This document shows positions 24,831-33,558 of a DNA stretch of 64,000 bases, in pieces. A model generated the notes under the pieces. It made no database searches. It worked only from the letters and a program-made list of their open reading frames with translations, and was not told the origin of the DNA. Every line of letters starts with the position of its first letter. Position 1 is the first letter of the stretch. Made by a program: the position numbers and the translations under genes. This DNA comes from Solirubrobacter pauli (GTDB taxonomy: Bacteria > Actinomycetota > Thermoleophilia > Solirubrobacterales > Solirubrobacteraceae), in the NCBI RefSeq assembly GCF_003633755.1, contig NZ_RBIL01000001.1, positions 2,837,426 through 2,901,425 of the forward strand, written 5' to 3'.

Positions 24831-26348
24831 ATGGCCGCTGCCGCCGAGATCAGTGATGTGCCGACGCCGACTGGCCGGCAAACCGCGCTCGTCGCCGTCT
24901 CGCAGGCCATGGTGCTGGCGCTCGGCGCGGTCATCGCGCTGCTTGTGGCGCAGTTCTTCGGCAAGGACGCCGAGACCGACGCGTTCTTCGCCGCGTACGG
25001 CTTCTATGGCGTCGGGATGACGTTCGCCCAGACGTTTCGGCTGACCACGGTCTCGAGCATCGTCAGCTCGGGGCCGGAGACGATCACCCGCTTGCTCGGC
25101 GCCGTGGGGTTGCTGTGCGTGGTGCTGGCGGCGCCGATGGTGGTGCTCGCTGATCCGCTCGGGCGGGTGCTCGTGGAGTCAGACCCTACGAACATCGCGC
25201 CGTTGACGCTCCGCATGCTGTGGGTCGCGCTGTCCGGCCAGCTGATCGCCGCGATCCTGGCAACCGTCCTCGCCGTCCGTGGGCGCTTCACCGAGATCGG
25301 CGTCGGCACGCTCGTGGCCAGCGTCGTCAGCGTGGTCGTGTTCGCAGCTATGCAGTCGTTCCTCGGCGTGCCGGCGGCGGCGCTCGGGCTCGTCGTCAGC
25401 GCCTTGTTCCTGCTCGCTGTGTTCGCCATCGTGCTCTGGCGTAGCGGCGAGCGGCTCGCGCGACCGTCCCACGCACTGCACGGGATCGCGCACGAAGCGG
25501 GCCGGCTCGGGTTCGCGGGCGTCACGTTCTTCGGCACCACCGTCGGATACGTGATCTGCATCTCCGTCAGCGCGCGGCTGGGCGCGGGGCAAGCAACGGT
25601 CTTCGCCTACGGTTACATGCTTGCCGCGGTGCTCGTCGGCGTGACCGCGAACGTGAGTGCCATGGTGCGCTCGCCGGCGTTGGTGGCGAGCGCCGACCGC
25701 GCGCGCGAGATCGCGGGCGCGGCCCTGTGGAGCTTCCGCTTCGCGCTCGTGCTGATCGGACCCGTGCTCGGGTTCGCCGTGCTGCTGGGCCCACCTGTGA
25801 TCGGCGCCGTTCTCGGTGCGGACTTCGGGGCGTCAGACGTCGACCAGATGATCACGACGCTGCTGGCCCTGATCCCCTGGGTTCTCGGCTCGGCCGCGGG
25901 GGTGTTCGCGGTCGTGGAGCTCCTCGCCCGGGGGGAGCTGCGGCGGCTCGCGCTGCTGACCGCGGCCCAGATGCTGTTGCTGGTGCCGCTGACGCTCGGG
26001 GCCCGCACGATCGGCGCCGGGCTCGAGGGCATCGCCGGAGGCTTTTCCATCGTGATGGCGGGCGGGGCCCTCGTGCAGTTGCACTGGGCGTTCCCGCGGG
26101 CGTGGAGCATGACGGTCGCAGCCATGGGCCGGGCACTGGGCCGCGAGGTGGCGGTCGTCGCAGCGGCGTTCGTGCCGTCGGCCGTGCTGCTGCGTGCGCT
26201 CGGCGACGCCGCTGCGGTGACGGCCGGGGCATCGCTGCTTGCGGCGGTGCTCGCGGTCGGCGCCTCGTACGTCGCCTGGCCCCGAGAAGTCGGCGCGCTG
26301 CTGGCGATCGTGGGTCGCGGCCCGGGCGCCGCGACCGCTGACGGCTAG
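24831..26348 (+). CDS. MurJ/Wzx-like lipid-linked glycan flippase
   Basis: 505 residues, about 13-14 predicted membrane helices. The N-terminal ALVAVSQAMVLALGAVIALL and FFGKDAETDAFFAAYGFYG segments match the MurJ/MviN-type entry to the transport cavity, where the acidic DAETDAFF element is characteristic. It presumably flips an undecaprenyl-linked saccharide. It is distinct from the Wzx-like protein at 1859, so the locus has two flippases plus an ABC exporter. Its TAG stop is the first half of the -10 box of the next gene. Confidence 0.8.
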   Translation: MAAAAEISDVPTPTGRQTALVAVSQAMVLALGAVIALLVAQFFGKDAETDAFFAAYGFYGVGMTFAQTFRLTTVSSIVSSGPETITRLLGAVGLLCVVLAAPMVVLADPLGRVLVESDPTNIAPLTLRMLWVALSGQLIAAILATVLAVRGRFTEIGVGTLVASVVSVVVFAAMQSFLGVPAAALGLVVSALFLLAVFAIVLWRSGERLARPSHALHGIAHEAGRLGFAGVTFFGTTVGYVICISVSARLGAGQATVFAYGYMLAAVLVGVTANVSAMVRSPALVASADRAREIAGAALWSFRFALVLIGPVLGFAVLLGPPVIGAVLGADFGASDVDQMITTLLALIPWVLGSAAGVFAVVELLARGELRRLALLTAAQMLLLVPLTLGARTIGAGLEGIAGGFSIVMAGGALVQLHWAFPRAWSMTVAAMGRALGREVAVVAAAFVPSAVLLRALGDAAAVTAGASLLAAVLAVGASYVAWPREVGALLAIVGRGPGAATADG

Positions 26349-26351
26349 GCT
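26346..26351 (+). promoter_or_regulatory. -10 box TAGGCT built on a stop codon
   Basis: The first three bases are the stop codon of the flippase; the hexamer ends 9 bases before ATG 26361. Confidence 0.45.
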
Positions 26352-26360
26352 CGCTGCCCG

Positions 26361-27551
26361 ATGACGCGCAAGGTCCAGCTCCACTTCGGGCGCTACGTGC
26401 ACCCGATCTATCGCGAGCAGCTGCACTCGGTCCCCTCTGGGTGGGAGTACGCGTACACGCACCCCGCGCTGAGCGACCAGACCGTTGGCACCAAGCGCAT
26501 CGTCGAGTCGGCGTCCAGGCTCGCGCCAGCCAAGGCGCTGGCGGAGCGCACGGCGCTGCGGGTGCTGTCCGAGGCGGGCTACGTGCACCAGGTGCGCGCC
26601 GAGCCGCTGCCTGGGACCGAGCTCTTCCACTCGGCCGAGCGGTTGCTGTGGCGCTCGCCGCGACCGTACGTCCTCGACCTCGAGCACGCCGAGCTGTTCG
26701 TGCTCTACCAGCGGGCGGCCTTCGACCGGCCGTGGGCGCGCGAGGTGCTCGAGCGCGCGCTGCTGGACCCGCGTCTGAAGTTCCTGCTGCCGTGGAGCGA
26801 CGCGGCGCGCAGGAGCGTCCTCGAGGTCGTCTCACCCGAGACGGCCCGCAAGCTCGAACCCAAGCTGCAGACCGTCAGCCCCGCGATCCGCCCGCACGCC
26901 GAGCGGCCGCGCGAACGGCCCGACGGTCCGCTGCGCGTGCTGTTCGTCGGCACCTACTTCTACGAGAAGGGGGGCGTCGAGGCGCTGCGGGCGGTCCAGG
27001 CCGCGCGGCGCACGCACGACGTGACGCTCGACATCCTCACCTTCGCACCGCCCGAGTATGTCCAGCGCTTGACCGACGAGCCGGGCGTCACCGTGCACGC
27101 CCCCGGCGGCGCGGACCTCGTGCAGCGCCTGTATGCGAAAGCCGACGTGTTGCTGTTCCCGTCGCACATGGACACGTTCGGCTACGTGGTGATGGAGGCG
27201 ATGGCGCACGCGTTGCCGGTATTGGCGCCCCGGCACCTCGCGCTCACGGAGACGATCCACGACGAGGTCACCGGGCTGCTGTTCGCGCCGGAGAACATGC
27301 TCTACGAGGCGGACACGCGCTGTGCGTTCCGGCACGTGCTGCCGCCGCCCCAGCGCTACCTAAGAGCGCTGCGCGACCCGAGTGACGCCTACGTGCAGTC
27401 GGTTGCCTCGGCGATCACGCGGCTCGCCGAGGATCGCGAGCTGCACGCGCGGCTGAGCCAGGGCTCGCTGGACGCCGTCCGCACCGGGCACCTGTCGATC
27501 GGGCGCCGCCAGGAGCTCCTCGGTCGACTCTACGCCGCGGCCACCGACTAG
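26361..27551 (+). CDS. GT4 family glycosyltransferase
   Basis: 396-residue GT-B enzyme. The N-terminal half is divergent (HFGRYVHPIYREQLHSVPSG). The C-terminal half is clear GT4: RVLFVGTYFYEKGGVEALRA, LFPSHMDTFGYVVMEAMAHA with the donor-binding EX7E region shifted to a DTFGYVVMEA form, then LPVLAPRHLALTETI. It starts 12 bases after the flippase stop. The sugar cannot be deduced. Confidence 0.82.
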   Translation: MTRKVQLHFGRYVHPIYREQLHSVPSGWEYAYTHPALSDQTVGTKRIVESASRLAPAKALAERTALRVLSEAGYVHQVRAEPLPGTELFHSAERLLWRSPRPYVLDLEHAELFVLYQRAAFDRPWAREVLERALLDPRLKFLLPWSDAARRSVLEVVSPETARKLEPKLQTVSPAIRPHAERPRERPDGPLRVLFVGTYFYEKGGVEALRAVQAARRTHDVTLDILTFAPPEYVQRLTDEPGVTVHAPGGADLVQRLYAKADVLLFPSHMDTFGYVVMEAMAHALPVLAPRHLALTETIHDEVTGLLFAPENMLYEADTRCAFRHVLPPPQRYLRALRDPSDAYVQSVASAITRLAEDRELHARLSQGSLDAVRTGHLSIGRRQELLGRLYAAATD

Positions 27552-27554
27552 CCT
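27549..27554 (+). promoter_or_regulatory. -10 box TAGCCT built on a stop codon
   Basis: TAG is the stop of the GT4 gene; the hexamer ends 8 bases before ATG 27563. Confidence 0.45.
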
Positions 27555-27562
27555 GAGCGCGC

Positions 27563-28345
27563 ATGTCGGTTGACCGCAGCCAACTCCGCGAGCGCGCGCA
27601 GAAGCTCCCGCCGGTGATCCCGCAGCTCGGCCTGAAGGCGCTTCAGGCCTCGGTCGTCGTGCCCGGCGCGGTGCGCTACCTGCGTGACCGGAGGGCGTAC
27701 CGCGCGCTGCCGGAGGCCGAGCGCTTGCGCTGGCGTGACGCGTTCCCGAAGCTCGGCGACCGCATGTCGACGTCGCCCTACGACGCCCACTACCTGCACC
27801 AGGACACGTGGGCGGCGAACCGGGTGGCGGACGCTCAGCCGAGCCGCCACGTGGACGTCGGCTCGCGCGTGGACTACGTGTGCTTCCTCACCGCGGTGAC
27901 CAACGTCGCGTTCGTCGACATCCGGCCCTTGACGGCCAACGTCGAGAAGTTGGAGAGCATCGAAGGCTCGATCCTCGACATGCCGTTCGAGGACCAGTCG
28001 CTGGAGTCCGTCAGCTGCCTGCACGTCGTCGAGCACATCGGCCTGGGCCGTTACGGCGATCCGCTCGACCCACTGGGCTCGCGGAAGGGCATGGCGGAGC
28101 TGCAGCGCGTGGTCGCTCCGGGCGGGCAGCTGCTCTTCTCCACGCCGGTCGGCGCGCCGCGGGTGTGCTTCAACGCCCACCGCATTCACGACCCGCAGGA
28201 TCTGCGCGAGCAGTTCGGGGAGCTGGAGCTCGTCGAGTTCGCGGGTGTGGACGACGCCGGGCAGTTCCGCCGCCATCGCGAGCTGGATGAACTCGCCGGC
28301 TCGGCGTACGCCTGCGGCATGTACCACTTCAGACGACCGCTCTAG
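27563..28345 (+). CDS. DUF268-family methyltransferase-like protein
   Basis: 260 residues. The Rossmann-like core begins PSRHVDVGSRVDYVCFLTAV, followed by VAFVDIRPL, GSILDMPFEDQSLESVSCLHVVEHIGLG (cited in parts: GSILDMPF, SVSCLHVVEH) and the conserved RYGDPLDPLGSRKGM motif of DUF268. The glycine-rich loop is replaced by DVGSR, so SAM binding is plausible but less certain. DUF268 genes are common in surface polysaccharide loci. It probably acts on the same glycan as its neighbours. Confidence 0.75.
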   Translation: MSVDRSQLRERAQKLPPVIPQLGLKALQASVVVPGAVRYLRDRRAYRALPEAERLRWRDAFPKLGDRMSTSPYDAHYLHQDTWAANRVADAQPSRHVDVGSRVDYVCFLTAVTNVAFVDIRPLTANVEKLESIEGSILDMPFEDQSLESVSCLHVVEHIGLGRYGDPLDPLGSRKGMAELQRVVAPGGQLLFSTPVGAPRVCFNAHRIHDPQDLREQFGELELVEFAGVDDAGQFRRHRELDELAGSAYACGMYHFRRPL

Positions 28346-28348
28346 CAT
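28343..28348 (+). promoter_or_regulatory. -10 box TAGCAT built on a stop codon
   Basis: TAG is the stop of the DUF268 gene; the hexamer ends 8 bases before ATG 28357. The same hexamer precedes 4165. Confidence 0.45.
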
Positions 28349-28356
28349 CTCCGCGC

Positions 28357-29004
28357 ATGGGATCAGTCGACCTCCAGCTCGCGTCCGACCTCAAAACCGC
28401 CCTCGGCCTTCGGCGGGCGGTCGAGACGGGTACCTTCCGCGGCCAGACGGCTCGCGGACTCGCGGGCGTGTTCGAGAGCGTCCTGACGATCGAGCTGTCG
28501 GTCGAGCTGCACCGGTCGGCGCAGGAAGCACTGCGCGACACGCCGGCGGTGACCGCGCTGCAGGGCCATTCGGTGCCGGTTCTCGAGCAGGTCGCGGACC
28601 CCGCGCTACCGACGCTGTTCTTCCTCGACGGACATTGGAGCGGTGGTCCGACCGCCGGCGCTGACGACGAGTGCCCGGTGTTGGAGGAGCTCGCCGCGAT
28701 CGGCACCGGCCATCCGGACGACTGCATCCTGATCGACGACGCGCGGCTCTTCACGGCTTCGCCGCCGCCCCCGCACAAGCCCGAGGCGTGGCCGACGCTG
28801 CTCGAGACGATCGACGCGCTGCGCGCGCAGCACCCCGAGCACCACATCACGCTGCTCGACGACCAGGTCATCGCGGTCCCGGCTCGTGCGCGCAGGGTCA
28901 TAGACGCGTACGGCCTGCGTGTGCAGGAGGACTCCAAGCCTCTGGTCGCGCGCGCCAAGGACATCGCCTTCAGCGCTCGCGAGCGCCTCACCAGCCGTCA
29001 CTAG
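28357..29004 (+). CDS. class I methyltransferase-like protein
   Basis: 215 residues. Motif I is the variant AVETGTFRGQTARGLA at about 21-36, then SVLTIELSVELHRSA (ribose-binding acidic residue) and LFFLDGHWSGG. The motif CPVLEEL and the metal-site-like CILIDDAR (about 125-132) resemble the cephalosporin-hydroxylase/Methyltransf_24 type group. Substrate unknown. Its stop overlaps the epimerase start by one base (TAGTG), so the two are translationally coupled. Confidence 0.65.
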   Translation: MGSVDLQLASDLKTALGLRRAVETGTFRGQTARGLAGVFESVLTIELSVELHRSAQEALRDTPAVTALQGHSVPVLEQVADPALPTLFFLDGHWSGGPTAGADDECPVLEELAAIGTGHPDDCILIDDARLFTASPPPPHKPEAWPTLLETIDALRAQHPEHHITLLDDQVIAVPARARRVIDAYGLRVQEDSKPLVARAKDIAFSARERLTSRH

Positions 29005-29939
29005 TGCGCGCGCTCGTCACCGGCGGAGCCGGGTTCATCGGCTCGCACCTCGTCGACGCGCTCGTCGCGCGAGGCGACGAGGTCACGGTCGTCGACCACC
29101 TGTCGCGCGGCCACGCCGACAACCTCGACGACGCCCGGTCCAAGGCCCACGTGGAGATCGTCCGCGCCGACGTCACCGACGTGCCCACGATGCTGGACGC
29201 CTTCCGCGCGGCGCGGCCGGAGGCCGTGTACCACCTCGCCGCGCAGATCGACGTGCGCAAGTCCGTGGACGATCCGTCGACGGACGCGCACGTCAACATC
29301 GGCGGCACCGCCGCCGTACTCGAGGCGGCGCGCGACACGGGGGCCAAGCGCGTGGTGCTGGCGTCCACCGCGGGCGTCTACGGTGATCCCGAGGCCGTGC
29401 CGACGAGCGAGCGGGCGCCGGTCGCGCCGCTGTCGCCCTACGGCGCGGGCAAGGCCGCCGCCGAGACGTACCTGAACCTCTTCAGCCGCTTGTACGGCAT
29501 CTCGACGCTGTCGCTGCGGATGGCCAACGTCTACGGCCCGCGGCAGAACCCGCACGGCGAGGCGGGAGTCATCGCGATCTTCTGCGCGCTGGCGCTGGAG
29601 GGCGAGCGCGCGACGATCTTCGGCGACGGCGAACAGACCCGCGACTTCGTGTACGTCGAGGACGTCGTGCAGGCCTTCGTGACCGCCGGGCGCTCGACCG
29701 TCGGAGGGGCGTTCAACGTGTCCACCGGGACCGAGACGTCCCTGCTGGAGCTAGCCTCCGCGCTCGAGCTCCGGACGACCCAGGGCGAGGCCCGCCTGGG
29801 CGAGATCCGCCGCTCGTGCCTGGACCCCGGAGCGGTCGCCGAGCGGCTGGGGTGGCGCGCCCAGACCTCGCTTGAGACTGGGCTGCAGAAGACGATGCTC
29901 GCCCAGCGTGCCGCGGCTGTCCGCGTGTCCGCCTCCTAG
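29004..29939 (+). CDS. NAD-dependent sugar epimerase (GalE-like SDR)
   Basis: 311 residues from GTG 29004. The N-terminal TGGAGFIG nucleotide-binding loop is at 6-13, VYHLAAQIDVRKSV follows, and the catalytic YGAGK (YxxxK) and the STAGVYGDP serine are intact. FGDGEQTRDFVYVEDV in the sugar-binding half is typical of UDP-glucose 4-epimerases and dTDP-/UDP-hexose epimerases. It likely supplies a galacto- or related sugar nucleotide for the adjacent glycosyltransferases; exact substrate not determined. The stop TAG forms the start of the next -10 box. Confidence 0.82.
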   Translation: MRALVTGGAGFIGSHLVDALVARGDEVTVVDHLSRGHADNLDDARSKAHVEIVRADVTDVPTMLDAFRAARPEAVYHLAAQIDVRKSVDDPSTDAHVNIGGTAAVLEAARDTGAKRVVLASTAGVYGDPEAVPTSERAPVAPLSPYGAGKAAAETYLNLFSRLYGISTLSLRMANVYGPRQNPHGEAGVIAIFCALALEGERATIFGDGEQTRDFVYVEDVVQAFVTAGRSTVGGAFNVSTGTETSLLELASALELRTTQGEARLGEIRRSCLDPGAVAERLGWRAQTSLETGLQKTMLAQRAAAVRVSAS

Positions 29940-29942
29940 GAT
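29937..29942 (+). promoter_or_regulatory. -10 box TAGGAT built on a stop codon
   Basis: TAG is the epimerase stop; the hexamer ends 10 bases before TTG 29953. Confidence 0.4.
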
Positions 29943-29952
29943 CCGGTCCGCC

Positions 29953-32900
29953 TTGGACGCCTGCACCATCATCGCCAAGAACTACCTGGCGCACGCCCGC
30001 ACGCTGGCCGCCTCGTACGTCGAGCACCACCCGGACGCGACGTTCTACGTCCTGATCATCGACGACGTCGAGGGCTTCATCGACCCGGCCTCCGAGCCGT
30101 TCGAGCTGGTCGCGCCGGCCGACCTCGACATACCGTCGTTCGAGCGCATGGCCGTCATCTACGACGTGATGGAACTCTCGACGGCGGTCAAGCCGTGGTT
30201 GCTGCGCTGGCTGCTCGCCCGCAGCGCCGAGGGCGCGCTCTACCTGGACCCGGACATGCGGCTGTATCTGCCGCTGGACAACGTGTTCGACGCGGTCCGC
30301 GAACACAAGCTCGTGCTCAGCCCGCACAACATCGAGCCGATGCCGCGCGACGGCAAGCGGCCGAACGAGCAGGACATCCTGATCGCGGGCGTCTACAACC
30401 TCGGGTTCATCGGGATCGGCTCGGGCGAGTTCGCCGACATGCTGCTGGACTGGTGGGGCGAGCGGCTCGAGCGCGACTGCATCAACGACCCCGAGCGCGG
30501 CTTCTTCGTCGACCAGCGCTGGATCGACCTCGTCCCGTCGCTCACCGACAGCTTCCACCTGCTGCGCGACGCGGGCTTCAACGTCGCCTACTGGAACCTG
30601 GCGACGCGTCCGGTCAGCTTCCGCGAGGGGCAGTGGTGGGTCAAGGACGACGTCCCGCTGCGGCTGTTTCACTTCAGCGGCTACGACGCCAACCGGCCCG
30701 CGTCGCTGTCCAAGCACCAGAACCGGATCCAGCTCGACGAGCTCCCCGAGCTGCGCACGCTCTGCGACGGCTACGGCGAGGAGCTGCGCGCGAACGGCGT
30801 CAACGAGGTCGCCAAGCTGCCGTACACGTACGCGACCACCGCGTCCGGCATCCAGCTCAACAACGCGATGCGGCGCATCCATCGCGACCTGTTCACGTCC
30901 GACTTCGAGGAGTCGGTCTTCGAGCCCGAGGGCGAACGGGCGTTCATCGCCGCGCTCAACGAGCCCGCCGAGGTCGGTGGGAACTTCGGCGTCACGCGTT
31001 ACCTGTCCGCGCTCTATGACCGTCGTCCGGACCTGCAGAACGCGTACCCGAACCTCGGCGCCGACGCGTCCGGCTTCCTGGACTGGGTGAACCTGTTCGG
31101 CCGCCGCGAGGTACCGATCCCGCCCGCGCTGCTGCCGGGCGACGTGTTCAGCCGCGAGCCGGGCACGCCGGTGACCGAGTTCGACCCGGTCGGGCCCCTC
31201 GGCGTCAACGTCGCCGGCTACCTGCAGTCCGAGCTCGGCGTGGGCGAGGTCGCCCGGCAGGCGATCGAGGCGCTCGACATCGCCGGCGTGCCGACGCTGC
31301 CGGTGTCGATCCCGGCGCCGCTCAGCCGCCAGGGCCACCACTTCAACCACATCCGGCCGTACGCCGAGAGCTACCCGGTCAACCTGATGTGCGTCAACGC
31401 GGACATGCTGCCGGACTTCGTCGGGCGCGCTGGCAGCGCGTTCTTCCACCGCCGCTACAGCATCGGTTGGTGGTGGTGGGAGGTCTCGAAGTTCCCCGAG
31501 CGCTGGATGGACGCGTTCGCGCACGTCGACGAGGTGTGGGCCGGCAGCCAGTTCGTCGCCGACGCGCTCGCGGCGGTCTCGCCCGTGCCCGTGGTGCACG
31601 TCCCGACGCCGGTCACCAAGCCGGTCGTCGGCCCGGTCAGCCGGGCGGAGCTGGGGCTCCCCGAGGGCTTCCTGTTCCTGTTCATGTACGACTTCAACTC
31701 GGTCTTCGCTCGCAAGAACCCGCTCGGCACGCTCGAGGCGTTCCTGCGCGCGTTCCCCGAGGACGACGCCGGCCCGCAGCTTGTGCTCAAAAGCATCAAC
31801 GCCGAGCACCATCCGGTCGACCACGAGCGGCTCAAGCGGGCCGCGGCCGGGCACGCGCACGTGCACCTCGTGGACCGCTACGTAACGCCGTCCGAGAAGA
31901 ACGGCTTCGTGGCCGCCAGCGACTGCTACGTCTCGCTGCACCGCTCTGAGGGCTTCGGGTTCGGCATGGCCGAGGCGATGCTGCTTGGCAAGCCGGTGAT
32001 CGCCACGGGCTACTCCGGCAACATGGACTTCATGACAGGGGCCAACAGCTACCCCGTCGACTTCGCGATGGCGCCGATCGGCCCGGGCGCGGACCCGTAC
32101 CCGGCCGAGGCCGAGTGGGCCGAGCCGGACCTCGAGCACGCGGCGCAGCTGATGCGCGACGTGGTGGCGAACCGCGAGGAGGCGGCCCGCCGGGGCGCCA
32201 AGGCCGCCGAGGACGTCGCGCGGACCAACTCGTCCGCGGCCGCCGGCGCCGTCATGGCGCAGCGCGTGAAGGCCGCCCACGCCGGGCTCAAGCTGCCCAA
32301 GTCCCAGCCGGCGGGCGCGGCGGCGCTCGAGCGTGCCGGTGCGGCCGAAGCGCTGCTGCGCGGCGGCTCGCGACCGGCCGGGAACGGCCGGCTCGGCAAG
32401 GTCCGCCAGGTCCCGCGCAAGGGCGTGCTGCGGGCCATGCGCCCACACACCGCGCACCAGCGCCAGCTCGACGACCAGCTCACGACCGGCCTGCGCAACG
32501 CGGCCGACGAGCTCGTGTACCTGCGTGGCCGCCACGAGGAGCTCCTGCAGCGGCACATCGAGTCCCAGGCTGCGGTCCTGTTGGAGCTGCGCCGCGTCAA
32601 CGACCGGCTCGGGCGGCTGGAGGCGGCGCGCCTGGACGACCGCCTGGTGAGCACCGACGCGCGCATCGACGACCTCGCGCAGCAGGTCAACGCGCTGCGC
32701 GCGGGCGCGACGCTCTCCGGTGACGCCGGCGACCCGGACACGGTCGCGAGCGAGGCGACGGGTCCGTACCCCAGCGCGCCGCAGGAGCCGTGGAGCGAGC
32801 CGTACAACGAGGCGCACGCCGCGTTCGTCGCGCGTGAGCTCGAGGACGCGGACCTCGCCGAGACGCTCCGCTCCGGCGGCGCGTTGCCCGAGCGCTTCGG

Positions 32901-33555
32901 CCGTGGCTTCGACGAGCGCGTCGTCGAATTCCCGTGGGTTGGCAGCCAGCAGCTGTCCGGGCGCGTGCTCGACGCCGGCTCCGCGCTCAACCACGCGCAC
33001 GTGCTGCAACGGCTGCGCCCGCGGATGGATGACCTGCACGTAGTCACCCTCGAGCCCGAGCCCGAGTCGTTCCCGAAGCTGCACATCTCGTATCTGTACG
33101 CGGACCTGCGCGACCTGCCGATGCGCGACGGCTCCTACGACCACGCGGTGTCGATCTCGACCTTCGAGCACATCGGCCTCGACAACGCCTACTACGGCAG
33201 CGACGTCGCCAAGGCCTCGGACCCTCAGGCCGAGTGCGTGCGCGCGCTGACGGAGGTGCGGCGTGTCCTCACGCCGGGCGGCAGCCTCTACCTGACCGTG
33301 CCGATCGGCAAGGGCGAGCGCTTCGAGTGGGTGCGGACGCTCACCCCCGACGAGCTCGACGAGCTGATTGCAGGGTTCGGCTCCGCGGACGCGACCGTGC
33401 GCTACTTCCGCCACGACGGCGGCTGGCGGACCGCCTCACGCGAGGAGGTCGCGGACGCGCGCTACCGCGACCACTTCTCCAGCGGTCCACCCGGCCCCGA
33501 CCGCGTCGTCGCGGCCGAAGCGGTCGCGTGCGTGCACCTCCTCAAGCGCGGCTGA
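29953..33555 (+). CDS. giant GT / GT4 / coiled-coil / methyltransferase protein
   Basis: 1200 residues from TTG 29953. Residues 1-290 are a GT-A type domain with IIAKNYLAHARTLAASY at the start and a GT8-like donor motif ALYLDPDMRLY at about 95-105. Residues about 412-775 form a GT4 domain (GVNVAGYLQSELGVGE; SDCYVSLHRSEGFGFGMAEA, donor EX7E region; AEAMLLGKPVIATGYSGN). A basic linker and a heptad-rich helix at about 835-915 follow. The last 250 residues contain a methyltransferase-like domain with GRVLDAGSALNHA and SISTFEHIGLDN. Domain order parallels the 11776 protein but adds a coiled coil, suggesting a self-contained glycan extending and methylating enzyme with spacer. Confidence 0.82.
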   Translation: MDACTIIAKNYLAHARTLAASYVEHHPDATFYVLIIDDVEGFIDPASEPFELVAPADLDIPSFERMAVIYDVMELSTAVKPWLLRWLLARSAEGALYLDPDMRLYLPLDNVFDAVREHKLVLSPHNIEPMPRDGKRPNEQDILIAGVYNLGFIGIGSGEFADMLLDWWGERLERDCINDPERGFFVDQRWIDLVPSLTDSFHLLRDAGFNVAYWNLATRPVSFREGQWWVKDDVPLRLFHFSGYDANRPASLSKHQNRIQLDELPELRTLCDGYGEELRANGVNEVAKLPYTYATTASGIQLNNAMRRIHRDLFTSDFEESVFEPEGERAFIAALNEPAEVGGNFGVTRYLSALYDRRPDLQNAYPNLGADASGFLDWVNLFGRREVPIPPALLPGDVFSREPGTPVTEFDPVGPLGVNVAGYLQSELGVGEVARQAIEALDIAGVPTLPVSIPAPLSRQGHHFNHIRPYAESYPVNLMCVNADMLPDFVGRAGSAFFHRRYSIGWWWWEVSKFPERWMDAFAHVDEVWAGSQFVADALAAVSPVPVVHVPTPVTKPVVGPVSRAELGLPEGFLFLFMYDFNSVFARKNPLGTLEAFLRAFPEDDAGPQLVLKSINAEHHPVDHERLKRAAAGHAHVHLVDRYVTPSEKNGFVAASDCYVSLHRSEGFGFGMAEAMLLGKPVIATGYSGNMDFMTGANSYPVDFAMAPIGPGADPYPAEAEWAEPDLEHAAQLMRDVVANREEAARRGAKAAEDVARTNSSAAAGAVMAQRVKAAHAGLKLPKSQPAGAAALERAGAAEALLRGGSRPAGNGRLGKVRQVPRKGVLRAMRPHTAHQRQLDDQLTTGLRNAADELVYLRGRHEELLQRHIESQAAVLLELRRVNDRLGRLEAARLDDRLVSTDARIDDLAQQVNALRAGATLSGDAGDPDTVASEATGPYPSAPQEPWSEPYNEAHAAFVARELEDADLAETLRSGGALPERFGRGFDERVVEFPWVGSQQLSGRVLDAGSALNHAHVLQRLRPRMDDLHVVTLEPEPESFPKLHISYLYADLRDLPMRDGSYDHAVSISTFEHIGLDNAYYGSDVAKASDPQAECVRALTEVRRVLTPGGSLYLTVPIGKGERFEWVRTLTPDELDELIAGFGSADATVRYFRHDGGWRTASREEVADARYRDHFSSGPPGPDRVVAAEAVACVHLLKRG

Positions 33556-33558
33556 TCC

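Noticed and set aside
29713-33414. Very long minus-strand open frame opposite the 1200-residue glycosyltransferase gene
   Set aside because: Its sequence is Arg/Val/His/Asp-rich low-complexity, typical of the antisense of a GC-rich gene; the plus strand has clear domains and a start with a -10 box.
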